A stretch of 64,000 nt of DNA. Source: Gallionella sp. GTDB taxonomy: Bacteria; Pseudomonadota; Gammaproteobacteria; Burkholderiales; Gallionellaceae. This document shows positions 7,650 through 16,177 of this stretch, piece by piece. Made by a program: the position numbers and the translations under genes. The stretch is from assembly GCA_028687335.1 (NCBI GenBank), contig JAQUAI010000003.1:1-64000 (forward strand). The letters run 5' to 3'. The stretch's first letter is position 1. Every line of letters starts with the position of its first letter. The notes beneath the pieces were generated by a model. It saw nothing but the letters and a program-made list of their open reading frames with translations. It had not been told where the DNA came from and ran no database searches.

Positions 7650-9020
7650 TCACGGCTCTTGTATCGACTCGTCGAGTGCCTTGGTTAGCGGCCACAGCAA
7701 ATAGGAAATCACCGAGCGACTGCCTACTTTAATTTCCGCAGTTAGCGTCATGCCGGGCAATAAGCGGGTTTGTTCCGGCAGACGTTTTAGTTTCGACTTT
7801 CCGAAGTTAATGCGGCTCAAATAATAGGCATCGGCTCCCTGCCCTAAAGCGGCATCACGCCGAAAAGCGTCTTCGCTGATGGTGCGCAACTTTCCGTCGA
7901 GTGTACCGTGACGCTGAAACGGATAAGCATCAAACTTGAGTTGCACCGTATCTCCCGCCCTGACATATCCAACGTCAATGGAGTTGATCTGCACTTCTGC
8001 CTCCAGCTCCGCGCCCAACGGCACCAGCGTGAACATTGGCTCAGCACCTTTGACGACCGAACCCTGAGATAACTTGGCGATTTCCAGCACCACGGCATCT
8101 GCCGGTGAAGTCAGGGTCACCAGACGATGGCGTTTATCCGCCTTTTGTAGCTGTTCCCCGATGGCATCGCGATCACGCGAAGTGGACAATAAATCTTCCA
8201 TCGTCCGCTGCCGCCAACCTTTGACGAATGCGACTTTCTCTGCTTCCGCTGCCGACAGTTCGCTTTTGATTTCCTGTTCTCGGCTTTTTGCCAATTGCTG
8301 ATCTCGCTCCACTTCGAGACGTTTCTCGCGTGCCTCCAACAAGCGGATCGGCGCAGCAAATTTTTGTGCCACCAACCGCTCTTGCATCAGCTCAATCTCA
8401 CGCAAATCTTTTACCCGCGCCGCCAGCACCTGCTGGTCCAACTGGTTGGTACTCAGCGATGCGCGCAAACGCGCCACGCTTTCTTCCATTTTGCGCGATT
8501 GCGCACGATAACTTGCCTCACGCTCAGCCGTCAGCCGCGCCTGTAACTCGGCATCACCGCCGGTCGCCGCACCATCGGCAGCAGGCTTACCGGAAAGCTC
8601 GCCTTCCAAACGCCGCGTTTGCGTATCCAAACTTTGCAGGCGCGTGCGCAACTCACTCTCGTCAGCCTGCGCAAAAGTGGGATCCAGCATTGCCAATATC
8701 TCGCCTTTTTTTACGACTTGGCCAACGCGAACGTTGATGCTTTGGATGATCGCCGTATCCATCGGCTGCACAACAATATTTGGCAGCGGCGTAACCAGCT
8801 TGCCTTGGGCAACAACCACTTGGTCAATTTCAGAAAAAGTAGCCCACAGTAAAAAGATCAGCAGCAATGCCGCCAGCGAATGCACCACAATTTTTGCTGA
8901 CGGCGGATAGGGACGGCGTTCGATCTCGTCCGCATCCGGCAAAAAGTCAATCGCAGCGGCATCCTCTTTGTGCTTGCGCAACAAAGTTGCGATCACAGAT
9001 GGCTTGTCTGTTGGTTCCAT
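7650..9020 (-). CDS. type I secretion membrane-fusion (HlyD-family) adaptor
   Basis: HlyD-type adaptors bridge the inner-membrane ABC exporter to an outer-membrane TolC channel. About 456 residues: a cytoplasmic N-terminus, one membrane helix (IVVHSLAALLLIFLLW), a lipoyl-like half-motif, a long coiled coil, and a C-terminal beta-barrel segment. The track's start at 9041 is a TTG; the ATG at 9020 is preferred, though neither has a clear ribosome site. Either start overlaps the end of the exporter gene, so translation is coupled. No TolC gene is in the window, so the outer-membrane partner must be encoded elsewhere. It probably exports the giant repeat protein. Confidence 0.92.
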   Translation of the reverse strand: MEPTDKPSVIATLLRKHKEDAAAIDFLPDADEIERRPYPPSAKIVVHSLAALLLIFLLWATFSEIDQVVVAQGKLVTPLPNIVVQPMDTAIIQSINVRVGQVVKKGEILAMLDPTFAQADESELRTRLQSLDTQTRRLEGELSGKPAADGAATGGDAELQARLTAEREASYRAQSRKMEESVARLRASLSTNQLDQQVLAARVKDLREIELMQERLVAQKFAAPIRLLEAREKRLEVERDQQLAKSREQEIKSELSAAEAEKVAFVKGWRQRTMEDLLSTSRDRDAIGEQLQKADKRHRLVTLTSPADAVVLEIAKLSQGSVVKGAEPMFTLVPLGAELEAEVQINSIDVGYVRAGDTVQLKFDAYPFQRHGTLDGKLRTISEDAFRRDAALGQGADAYYLSRINFGKSKLKRLPEQTRLLPGMTLTAEIKVGSRSVISYLLWPLTKALDESIQEP

Positions 9021-11128
9021 AAGTGTTGGTAAGTTGAACAACGTGTAAGCAACTCTTCATGGCGACCGCTATCCATCAGGCGGCCATTTTGCATCACCAA
9101 AATAGCATGCGCATTAACCAGTGTGGACAAACGGTGCGAAATCATAATGACCGTTTTACCTACCGCGATACGCGACAAGTTACGAATAAAAATTGCTTCG
9201 CTTTCCGGGTCGAGCGCACTGGCAGCTTCGTCCAAAATCAAAATACGCGGCTTGGAAAGCAGCGCGCGCGCAATCGACAAGCGCTGCTTCTGCCCGCCAC
9301 TCAGATTGCTGGCATTCTCCTCCAGCGGCGTGTCGTATCCCTGCGGCATGCGCTCGATAAACTCGTCCGCACCTGCCGCCTGCGCGACCTCGACTATTTC
9401 TTCAAACGAAGCATCGGGTCGGGTCATCGAAATATTCTCTCTCACGGTTCCGCGAAACAGAAAATTCTCCTGCAACACCACGCCAATTTGCTGCCGCAAA
9501 TGCGACAAGTCGATTTCGCGCGCGTCAACTCCGTCAAAACGTACAACACCTTCCTGCACACTGTACAAGCCCTGTATTAGCTTAGTCAGTGTCGTTTTAC
9601 CGGAACCGCTACGCCCCACAATACCCACGACAGTACCCGCCGGAATTTTGAAACTGGCGCGATCCAGTGCGGTCACGCTGGAGCCCGGATAGCGGAAAGT
9701 AACATCGTCGAACGATATTTCCCCCTGCAAGGCCGTACGCAAACCGCCCGCACCCACCCGCCCTTCCGGTGCGCGATTCATAATCTCGCCCAACATGCGT
9801 ACCGACAAGGCAGTTTGTTGATACTCGTTGATAAGTCCGACGATTTGAATCAGCGGCGATACCACGCGACCGGAGATCATTTGAAAGGCAATCAGCGCGC
9901 CTACCGACAGCGTCTGGTCAAACACATCCTGCGCACCAATCACGATCACGACGATAGGCAAAATCTTTTCAATGAAACCCGTCACCGCTCCGCCGCCAAT
10001 ACCCAGCGTTCCAACATGGAAGTGCGCGTTAATCGCTGCCGCTGAATTTTGATCCCACGCGCGCCGCTGCTTGGGCTCGATGGTCAACGCCTTCACCGTG
10101 CGCATCCCATGTATGGTTTCCACCAACATTGCCTGGCGCGCCCCTTCTGCCGCATACAAGCTATCCAGTCGCCGCCGATAAGTTGGCAGCAACACGGCGA
10201 TGACGCTCGCAATAGCAATGGCGAACACCAACACAATCAGCGCGAGTTTGAATGAGTAATAAAACAGGATGGGTAAAAAAATCAGCAATGCCGTGGTATC
10301 GAGCGCAGTAAAGAACAATCTGCCGGTTAGGAAATTGCGAATGCTCTCCAATTGTTGAACGTGCCGCACAATTACCCCTGCGGAATGCGTCTCAAAATAA
10401 TCGATAGGCAAGGACAACAAATGACTGAAGGTGCGCCGAGTCAGGCGGATGTCGATTTTATTGGTAGCTGCCAGCAGTAGCATTTGCCGCACATAACCGA
10501 ACAGCGACTCAAACACCATCGCAATGGTAATTCCAATTGCCAAGACCCACAGCGTGGATGAGCTTTGGTGCACCAGCACCTTATCGATCACTAGCTGGAA
10601 AAATATTGGCGAAGCGAGTGCCAAAATATGCAATGCCAACGCCGCAATGGCAATATCTCGGAACGCATTTCTTTGCTTAAGTATTTCGGGGATAAACCAG
10701 CGTAAACCGAAAGGCTGATTTTGGTCTGACAGTGCGTGCTGCCGCTTCAAAAAGATTGCTTCGCCCGCCCACCGACTACAAAACTGGTCGCGCCCCATGA
10801 CCATCACCGCATTCATATTTTCCAGCGGATCCAGCAGCGCAATTTTATTTTCTTCCACCACGCCCACGACAATGACACTGTTGCCGTTAGCCAGTCTCGC
10901 CATCATCGGAAACACACCTTTTTGCGCCAGCAATTGTTCCCAGCTAATCGTTTCCGACTTAGCCTTGAATCCAATTTCCGAGGCAATGCGCGTCAATGTC
11001 ACCGAGGTAGGCTCGGCTGCGGGCAGTGCATATTCATGTATCAACCGCTCAGGATTAACCTGCATGCCGTGATGCTGGGCAATCGCGGTAAGGCACTGAA
11101 TAGCGGTATGGGGGAATCGACTGTCCAT
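8993..11128 (-). CDS. type I secretion ABC exporter with degenerate C39 domain
   Basis: This is the inner-membrane ATPase-permease of a type I secretion system, 711 residues, HlyB-like. Residues 1-125 form a C39-peptidase-like domain in which T8 sits where the catalytic cysteine should be. It therefore cannot cleave a double-glycine leader and probably only docks substrate, as in HlyB. Five to six membrane helices follow (about 150-420). The ATPase domain has Walker A GRSGSGKTTL, signature LSGGQKQRL and Walker B ILILDEAAS. It overlaps the adaptor gene downstream. An unprocessed substrate with a C-terminal signal, such as the giant protein at 16-27 kb, is the expected cargo. Confidence 0.94.
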   Translation of the reverse strand: MDSRFPHTAIQCLTAIAQHHGMQVNPERLIHEYALPAAEPTSVTLTRIASEIGFKAKSETISWEQLLAQKGVFPMMARLANGNSVIVVGVVEENKIALLDPLENMNAVMVMGRDQFCSRWAGEAIFLKRQHALSDQNQPFGLRWFIPEILKQRNAFRDIAIAALALHILALASPIFFQLVIDKVLVHQSSSTLWVLAIGITIAMVFESLFGYVRQMLLLAATNKIDIRLTRRTFSHLLSLPIDYFETHSAGVIVRHVQQLESIRNFLTGRLFFTALDTTALLIFLPILFYYSFKLALIVLVFAIAIASVIAVLLPTYRRRLDSLYAAEGARQAMLVETIHGMRTVKALTIEPKQRRAWDQNSAAAINAHFHVGTLGIGGGAVTGFIEKILPIVVIVIGAQDVFDQTLSVGALIAFQMISGRVVSPLIQIVGLINEYQQTALSVRMLGEIMNRAPEGRVGAGGLRTALQGEISFDDVTFRYPGSSVTALDRASFKIPAGTVVGIVGRSGSGKTTLTKLIQGLYSVQEGVVRFDGVDAREIDLSHLRQQIGVVLQENFLFRGTVRENISMTRPDASFEEIVEVAQAAGADEFIERMPQGYDTPLEENASNLSGGQKQRLSIARALLSKPRILILDEAASALDPESEAIFIRNLSRIAVGKTVIMISHRLSTLVNAHAILVMQNGRLMDSGRHEELLTRCSTYQHLWNQQTSHL

Positions 11129-11132
11129 ATTC

Positions 11133-11885
11133 CTAACTCTGAATCAACGGCGGGGGCACGGGAAAATACTGTGCCCAAAATGCCGGTTCGTACTTTGTCC
11201 ATGCATGACACCCCATCGGCAGGCGCATGCCATTTACCGAATAGTAATACGAGGGTTTCAACTCCATCGAGAAAAGTGAAGCGGTAATTTCATTGGGCAA
11301 CACAAAATCGCCGGACAGCGGCCCCATCAAAGAAAAAAACAGGTCTTCACTCGACCCAGATAGATTGAAATATTCGGTTGCGTCAGGGAACTCACGCAAT
11401 AGCGAAATACATTTACGAATGCGGCGCAAACTCAACCCGCCGTTACCCACCATCGCACGTACGCGACGCCCTTTGTCACCAGCGAAACGTCCCAGATTAA
11501 CGAATAGCTCCACCCCTTCCGGCCAAGGTGCCCCCACATAATCGAATGGCTGATTGCACCAGTGATCCAACTCGTCGCGCAACACAACTGCATCCGTCTG
11601 CAAAATCAGCATAAATTCGGCTGCGGCAAAGTACTCGTAAAACTCCACGCTTAACAGCAGGCGGTTATAGCCCTGAATGGATGCAAAATATTCATCGGGA
11701 AACCGAACCTCAGGGATATGAGGGTAACGCGATGCGTAATATCCGTAATCCAAACTAGCTGGCCCGATAAAACGAATATCTCGGCTCGGCAAGGCAGCTA
11801 GCGAACATTCGAGCGAATATTGTTCCACCTCGTCTAACTCCGACTTGTAAACGGGGACCAGCGTAATCACGGATACGCCGCTCAT
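11133..11885 (-). CDS. DUF5672-family protein, probable glycan enzyme
   Basis: About 250 residues from the ATG at 11885, which overlaps the upstream stop as TGATG; the track's earlier start would overlap the neighbouring gene further. The sequence (SVITLVPVYKSEL, LQTDAVVLRDELDHWC, FDYVGAPWPEG, NGGLSLRR) matches the DUF5672 family, which I know mainly from glycan gene clusters. QTDAVV looks like the metal-binding acidic motif of a GT-A glycosyltransferase. Donor and acceptor are unknown. It lies between the CgeB-like glycosyltransferase and the exporter, so it may add a sugar to the secreted protein before export. That role is inferred. Confidence 0.75.
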   Translation of the reverse strand: MSGVSVITLVPVYKSELDEVEQYSLECSLAALPSRDIRFIGPASLDYGYYASRYPHIPEVRFPDEYFASIQGYNRLLLSVEFYEYFAAAEFMLILQTDAVVLRDELDHWCNQPFDYVGAPWPEGVELFVNLGRFAGDKGRRVRAMVGNGGLSLRRIRKCISLLREFPDATEYFNLSGSSEDLFFSLMGPLSGDFVLPNEITASLFSMELKPSYYYSVNGMRLPMGCHAWTKYEPAFWAQYFPVPPPLIQS

Positions 11886-13057
11886 CAGCCCGCAACCTTT
11901 TCCAAAATTTTGGCTACCGTCTGCCCAACAGAGCACTTCGCGGCAAACTCTTCTGACATCTGGGCAACGATCTCTCTACGTTTTTCACGATTGGCTGGAG
12001 CCAGATAAAAATCAATTTTCTCATTGAGTTCATCCACCGTCGAATAAGCAATTTCTTCGGCGCAACTCGATAACTCGGATAACTGCGCCTTGCGGTCTGT
12101 CAGCATAAAACCACCCGCTGCGACGCAATCGATCACTCGGTTAATCATGGCAGAGTCAAACTGTAGCGAAGTGATGTTCAAGTTGATGGCTGAGGCATGG
12201 AATATATTGGCCACCTCGTTCCTGTCGAACACTGGCTTTTTGTTGGCAATGTGCTGCGCGGTAAAAGTTCTCGATGCATCAACACCGTGCATCCATGCCG
12301 GATCGCCGCCGTACAAGTCGATGCTGCAATTTTTTAGCGCTTGCAGCACGCCCCCCCGTAAGAATAGGGTGTAGTAATTGGCCAATTGAAGATACTGAAT
12401 TCTCGCGCTCAGCGAGGCAGCATCCAGCACGCTGCCTGCTTCGGGCAACGTGGCAGCAAAGTCCGCGCGCAGACTATGTTCAAAATTGGTTTTGCGCGCC
12501 TGATAAGACGCGAAGTACTGATAGTCATTCTGACCAAAACTCAGCACGCCATCCACTGGCGGAATGGCATGCCCAATAAAGGAAACCACGGGATTTTGGC
12601 CGTGGGTATTTTTTTCCAAATAAGGTATACCCAGCGTATTCATATGCTGAATGGGATAACACGTGATCCCCAGTTGGCTCAGTGCAAGCTGATCGCCAGC
12701 CTCGATTGTGAAGTGGATACTTTTGTCCTTAATGCGGACTAAACCGTTCACCTTTTCTAAAATCTCCTGATACTCATTGGATATATGAGACAGCGAGTCA
12801 TGGTGAAGAAAAATGATTTTGGCGGGGATTTGCTCGAACAGAAAGCTCTCGCCGATTTTTTGCGACATCAGGCAACTGTTGTTGGTCACAATCACCCAGT
12901 CGCATTTCGCATACAGGTTATAGAGTTCGACAACCGATTTAATCTTGCCAGACTGCACCACCATGCAATGATGACCAGCCGCATTCAGTCCCTCGATCAG
13001 CTCCAGAATAATCCGGTCATAAATTTTATTAGCTGATCTTTCCAATCCAAAAATCAT
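11885..13057 (-). CDS. CgeB-like glycosyltransferase
   Basis: A 390-residue protein resembling the CgeB/DUF3880 group of GT-B glycosyltransferases. The N-terminal half begins with a Rossmann-like stretch (IFGLERSANKIYDRIILELIEGL broken by turns). The C-terminal half has the family pattern INLNITS followed by MINRVIDCVAAGGFMLTD, the nucleotide-sugar binding region. An in-frame stop lies five codons upstream of the ATG, fixing the start. CgeB relatives add glycans to spore coats, and maf-type relatives modify flagellin. Here the linked targets are the giant repeat protein or, less likely, a polysaccharide. Sugar identity cannot be read from sequence. Confidence 0.78.
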   Translation of the reverse strand: MIFGLERSANKIYDRIILELIEGLNAAGHHCMVVQSGKIKSVVELYNLYAKCDWVIVTNNSCLMSQKIGESFLFEQIPAKIIFLHHDSLSHISNEYQEILEKVNGLVRIKDKSIHFTIEAGDQLALSQLGITCYPIQHMNTLGIPYLEKNTHGQNPVVSFIGHAIPPVDGVLSFGQNDYQYFASYQARKTNFEHSLRADFAATLPEAGSVLDAASLSARIQYLQLANYYTLFLRGGVLQALKNCSIDLYGGDPAWMHGVDASRTFTAQHIANKKPVFDRNEVANIFHASAINLNITSLQFDSAMINRVIDCVAAGGFMLTDRKAQLSELSSCAEEIAYSTVDELNEKIDFYLAPANREKRREIVAQMSEEFAAKCSVGQTVAKILEKVAG

Positions 13058-13118
13058 GGTGATCGTCTTTCAGCGTTTCGGCATCAATGGTGTGGCATGA
13101 TCGAAATTCATATCTGGT

Positions 13119-13610
13119 CTATTGCACTTTCTGCATCTGCGTTACCAAACTACCATCCATCCATTCCTGCGCAAGAATCCTGAACTTTCCGGTGAAACCG
13201 TACATTCTGGCCCAGCAATACTGATCATCAAAATACTTGGGAAATGTCAGCTCGGTAATCACATTCACATGCGTCGGATCCTGAAACACTGAGGGATCGG
13301 GGTAGGCTGGCGTAACCGACAAAAAAACCCCGCCCACTTTCAGCACGCGATAGATTTCATTCATTAACTCGACAAATGAATTACGCCGCTGCGGCAAATA
13401 GACGACGCGCGGCACATGCTCCAAGAACTGATACGCGGTAACAAAATCAAAATAGTCGCTTTCAAAAGGAATGCCTTCCACCGCCAGATCGGCATAACCG
13501 ATATTGGGGCCCAAGCCCTCACGTATATCGACCCCGTACAACTCGTCTGCTTTGTACGGATTATTCGGATGAGGGCCACAACCCAAATCCAGTGATTTTG
13601 TTTTTGTCAT
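13119..13610 (-). CDS. class I SAM-dependent methyltransferase, copy A
   Basis: A compact methyltransferase of 163 residues. Motif I is SLDLGCGPHPNNPY, binding S-adenosylmethionine. YFDFVTAYQFLEHVPRV is the motif around strand 4, and IYRVLKVGGVFLSVTP is the post-motif strand typical of Methyltransf_11 enzymes. Gene 13649-14143 is clearly a sister copy, with matching motifs throughout. The short length leaves little room for a separate substrate domain. In this cluster it probably methylates a sugar hydroxyl or amine, though that is inferred from position only. GGGGTAGG lies just upstream of the ATG. Confidence 0.82.
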   Translation of the reverse strand: MTKTKSLDLGCGPHPNNPYKADELYGVDIREGLGPNIGYADLAVEGIPFESDYFDFVTAYQFLEHVPRVVYLPQRRNSFVELMNEIYRVLKVGGVFLSVTPAYPDPSVFQDPTHVNVITELTFPKYFDDQYCWARMYGFTGKFRILAQEWMDGSLVTQMQKVQ

Positions 13611-13648
13611 TTACCTACCCCTGTCGTACTGATCGGCTGATTACATGC

Positions 13649-14143
13649 TCAAACGGGAACATCTACCTTCTGCATCACGGTCAGCAAGTGGGGGCCGCGC
13701 CACTCTTGCAACCGGATCAGGAACGCGCCCTTAAAGCCGTATGCACTCGCCCAGCGGTTGACGTTGTCAAAATAAGCCGGAAAAGTTTGGTCGGTGATGA
13801 TATTCACATGCGTCGGATCGCGGAATGCCTCAGGGTGCGGATGTGCAGGAGTCAGTGACAAGAACATGCCGCCCGGCTTCAACACCCGATACACCTCATT
13901 CATTAATTCAACGAAAGCGTTTCTGCGGGTCGGTGCGTAAATCACTCGTGGCACATGCTCAAGAAAATCATGCGCACTGACATATTCAAAGAAGTTGTCT
14001 TCAAATGGAATAGGCTCGACGACCAAATCCGCCTGCTTTATTTTCGCTTCCAAGTCTTCCCGAACATCAATGCCGTACAACTCGTCTGCATTAAACGGAT
14101 TTTTAGGCGTTGTGCCACAACCCAGATCCAAACTCTTTGTCAT
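13649..14143 (-). CDS. class I SAM-dependent methyltransferase, copy B
   Basis: This 164-residue enzyme is a tandem paralogue of the gene at 13119-13610. Both share SLDLGCG, PFNADELYGIDVRE or its close variant, the LEHVPRV motif and a DPTHVNIIT stretch. Divergence is spread over the whole length, so the duplication is old. Keeping both suggests two different methylation positions or sugars. It lies directly downstream of the GT41 gene, and GGGGAT precedes its ATG. Substrate unknown; the cluster suggests methylation of a protein-linked glycan. Confidence 0.82.
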   Translation of the reverse strand: MTKSLDLGCGTTPKNPFNADELYGIDVREDLEAKIKQADLVVEPIPFEDNFFEYVSAHDFLEHVPRVIYAPTRRNAFVELMNEVYRVLKPGGMFLSLTPAHPHPEAFRDPTHVNIITDQTFPAYFDNVNRWASAYGFKGAFLIRLQEWRGPHLLTVMQKVDVPV

Positions 14144-14170
14144 CGCTATCCCCGTATGTGAACTGCTCGT

Positions 14171-16048
14171 TTATTTTTTACAGCCGCTCAACTCATCCAA
14201 CTGCTCGCCAAGTTGCGCCTGTCGCCACATCGCCATGTACGCAGTTTCAAGATTACGGGAAAAATTCTTCGTATCAAACAGTGAACAGGCCGACTTATTC
14301 AGCTTTAATCTGTCTTTCATGTCGCCCAATAACACTGGATTGAGCGCCAGCTGCAAGGCTCGCGTCTCGTATTCGGCATGGCTATGAGTGACCATCTCCG
14401 GTAGCCCCACGGCATACAGCAAACTGCCGGCAACTCTCGACGGGAACGATTCGCCCATATAGGTCAATACCGGCAGCCCTGCCATCAGCGCATCCGCCGT
14501 GGTGGTATGGCCATTATAGGGATGGGTATCAAGGAAAAGATCAGCCTGACGGTAACGCGCTAGGTGATCTTCCACCAGCGGTACCCGTTGAGCAAAAATC
14601 AGGCGGTCACTTGATACGCCGCGCGCTTCCGCTTCTTTGCGCAAATTGCGCTGCGACACCTCGTTGCGCGAGACCAGCCACAACACGCTGTTTGGCACCT
14701 GCACAAGCAAGCGCATCCAGATATTGAACACGTTTGGATTAATTTTGTAGTCATGGCAAAAAGCACAGAACACAAAGCCCTGATCCGGCAATCCGCACTC
14801 GGCACGGCTGGGCGTGCGCTCTGAAATTTGCACGCTACCGTCGGTAGGCAAATAAGCATCCGGCAGATAGACGACTTTTTCAGAATAGAACGGCAGATTT
14901 TGAGCCGGCACAATATAGCGGTCGGCCAGCAAATAGTCGTAATACTCCACGCCCATCGTGCCGGGATAACCCAGATAATTCACCTGCACGGGCACAGGGC
15001 GATAAGCCAAAATATCGGTGCGCGTATCCGAGGTGTAGCCGCCAAGATCGACCAGAATATCAATCTCCATCTCGCGCAACATTTGCGCCACTTGCAGCGA
15101 ACCCATGTCACGCACATCAATAAAGTGATCGAATGCCTTAAGCATGCGCGCGCGCAGGCGGCTGTTATCGTCGATCCCCAGAGAAATGGCATAGGTCTCG
15201 AAACGGGATTTGTCGTGATGCTCAAAAATCCCAGCGGTCAGATGTCCCACCGGATGCTCGCGAAAATCGGGAGAGATATAGGCCAAGCGAATTTTGTCGT
15301 GACGATAACGCTCGCCCTGCCAGATTTTTTTCGGATTGGGCGGGCAATAATTGCTACCAAACAATTGCGCCGCCTGAAAGTGGTCGCTGGCCGAATCTGA
15401 AATCGCCATCAACGCCAGCGTTTTGCAAGTGCGTTTCCCCGCGCGTATCCCCGCCACAATTTTTTGCGACGCAATTGCAAAATCAGTCCAGTCGCAAATA
15501 TGTAAACGCTCGTAGGCCAGTAAGCCAGGACCGTAGTCGTAATCAGGATTGATTTTGAGCAGCCGATCAAACATGGCGATGGCTTGTTCGCTTTGCTTAA
15601 ACTCGGTCAGCAGTATGCCGCTATTGGTCAATGCGGTTTGGTGGTTAGGGTCAATTGCAAGCACACGTTGAAATCGTTCCAGCGATTCTTTGTGCCGCAT
15701 CATATTGCGCAATAGCACGCCGCTATTGGTCAACACCTCAAGGTAATCCGGCTTCACTTGCAGTGCCTGGTCATAACTATCCAGCGCGCCTTGCTTGTCA
15801 CCCAGTGCCTGCAAAATTGCGCCGTGCACAAACCAAAGCGGCGCAAATCCCGCCTGAACTTGCACACCGTGACTGCTGTACTGTTTGGCCTGATCCAGTT
15901 CGCCCGCATTCATCATAATGAGGCTAAGCGAATATAGCGCGGCGGCATTAGCTGGCTCACTCCCCAGAATTTTTCGGAATAATTGCGCGGCCTGCGCCGT
16001 TTCGCCTTGGTTCTGTAAATCAAGTGCTTGGATTAACAATTTATTCAC
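14171..16048 (-). CDS. TPR-GT41 O-linked glycosyltransferase (SPINDLY/OGT type)
   Basis: About 625 residues. The N-terminal third has several tetratricopeptide repeats (for example NAAALYSLSLIMMNAGELDQA), which hold peptide substrate in OGT. The C-terminal part is a GT41 catalytic domain: KIRLAYISPDFREHPVGH, VNYLGYPGTMGVEYYDY, FCAFCHDYKINP, and HTTTADALMAGLPVLT with GESFPSRVAGSLL for the nucleotide-sugar. The track starts at a TTG (16081); the GTG at 16048 follows GGAGCGACGG and begins directly with the first repeat helix. Known GT41 enzymes attach GlcNAc or fucose to Ser/Thr. The gene follows the giant Thr-rich protein across a hairpin, so that protein is the likely acceptor. Confidence 0.9.
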   Translation of the reverse strand: MNKLLIQALDLQNQGETAQAAQLFRKILGSEPANAAALYSLSLIMMNAGELDQAKQYSSHGVQVQAGFAPLWFVHGAILQALGDKQGALDSYDQALQVKPDYLEVLTNSGVLLRNMMRHKESLERFQRVLAIDPNHQTALTNSGILLTEFKQSEQAIAMFDRLLKINPDYDYGPGLLAYERLHICDWTDFAIASQKIVAGIRAGKRTCKTLALMAISDSASDHFQAAQLFGSNYCPPNPKKIWQGERYRHDKIRLAYISPDFREHPVGHLTAGIFEHHDKSRFETYAISLGIDDNSRLRARMLKAFDHFIDVRDMGSLQVAQMLREMEIDILVDLGGYTSDTRTDILAYRPVPVQVNYLGYPGTMGVEYYDYLLADRYIVPAQNLPFYSEKVVYLPDAYLPTDGSVQISERTPSRAECGLPDQGFVFCAFCHDYKINPNVFNIWMRLLVQVPNSVLWLVSRNEVSQRNLRKEAEARGVSSDRLIFAQRVPLVEDHLARYRQADLFLDTHPYNGHTTTADALMAGLPVLTYMGESFPSRVAGSLLYAVGLPEMVTHSHAEYETRALQLALNPVLLGDMKDRLKLNKSACSLFDTKNFSRNLETAYMAMWRQAQLGEQLDELSGCKK

Positions 16049-16121
16049 GCCCGTCGCTCCGATGTCGCTGACAAAAAACAAATACCCGCCCGTAATTTAG
16101 CATTAAATCGAACACCCAAAA

Positions 16122-16154
16122 GGAAAAGGCGACGGGTTTTCCGTCGCCTTTTCC
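16122..16154. terminator. hairpin between the giant gene and the GT41 gene
   Basis: GGAAAAGGCGACGG and CCGTCGCCTTTTCC form a 14-bp stem with a 5-base loop. On the minus strand a T-containing run follows. It could terminate the giant transcript or lower expression of the downstream modification genes relative to the giant gene. Confidence 0.75.
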
Positions 16155-16177
16155 GAGCTTTAAATGACAGCTATTAC

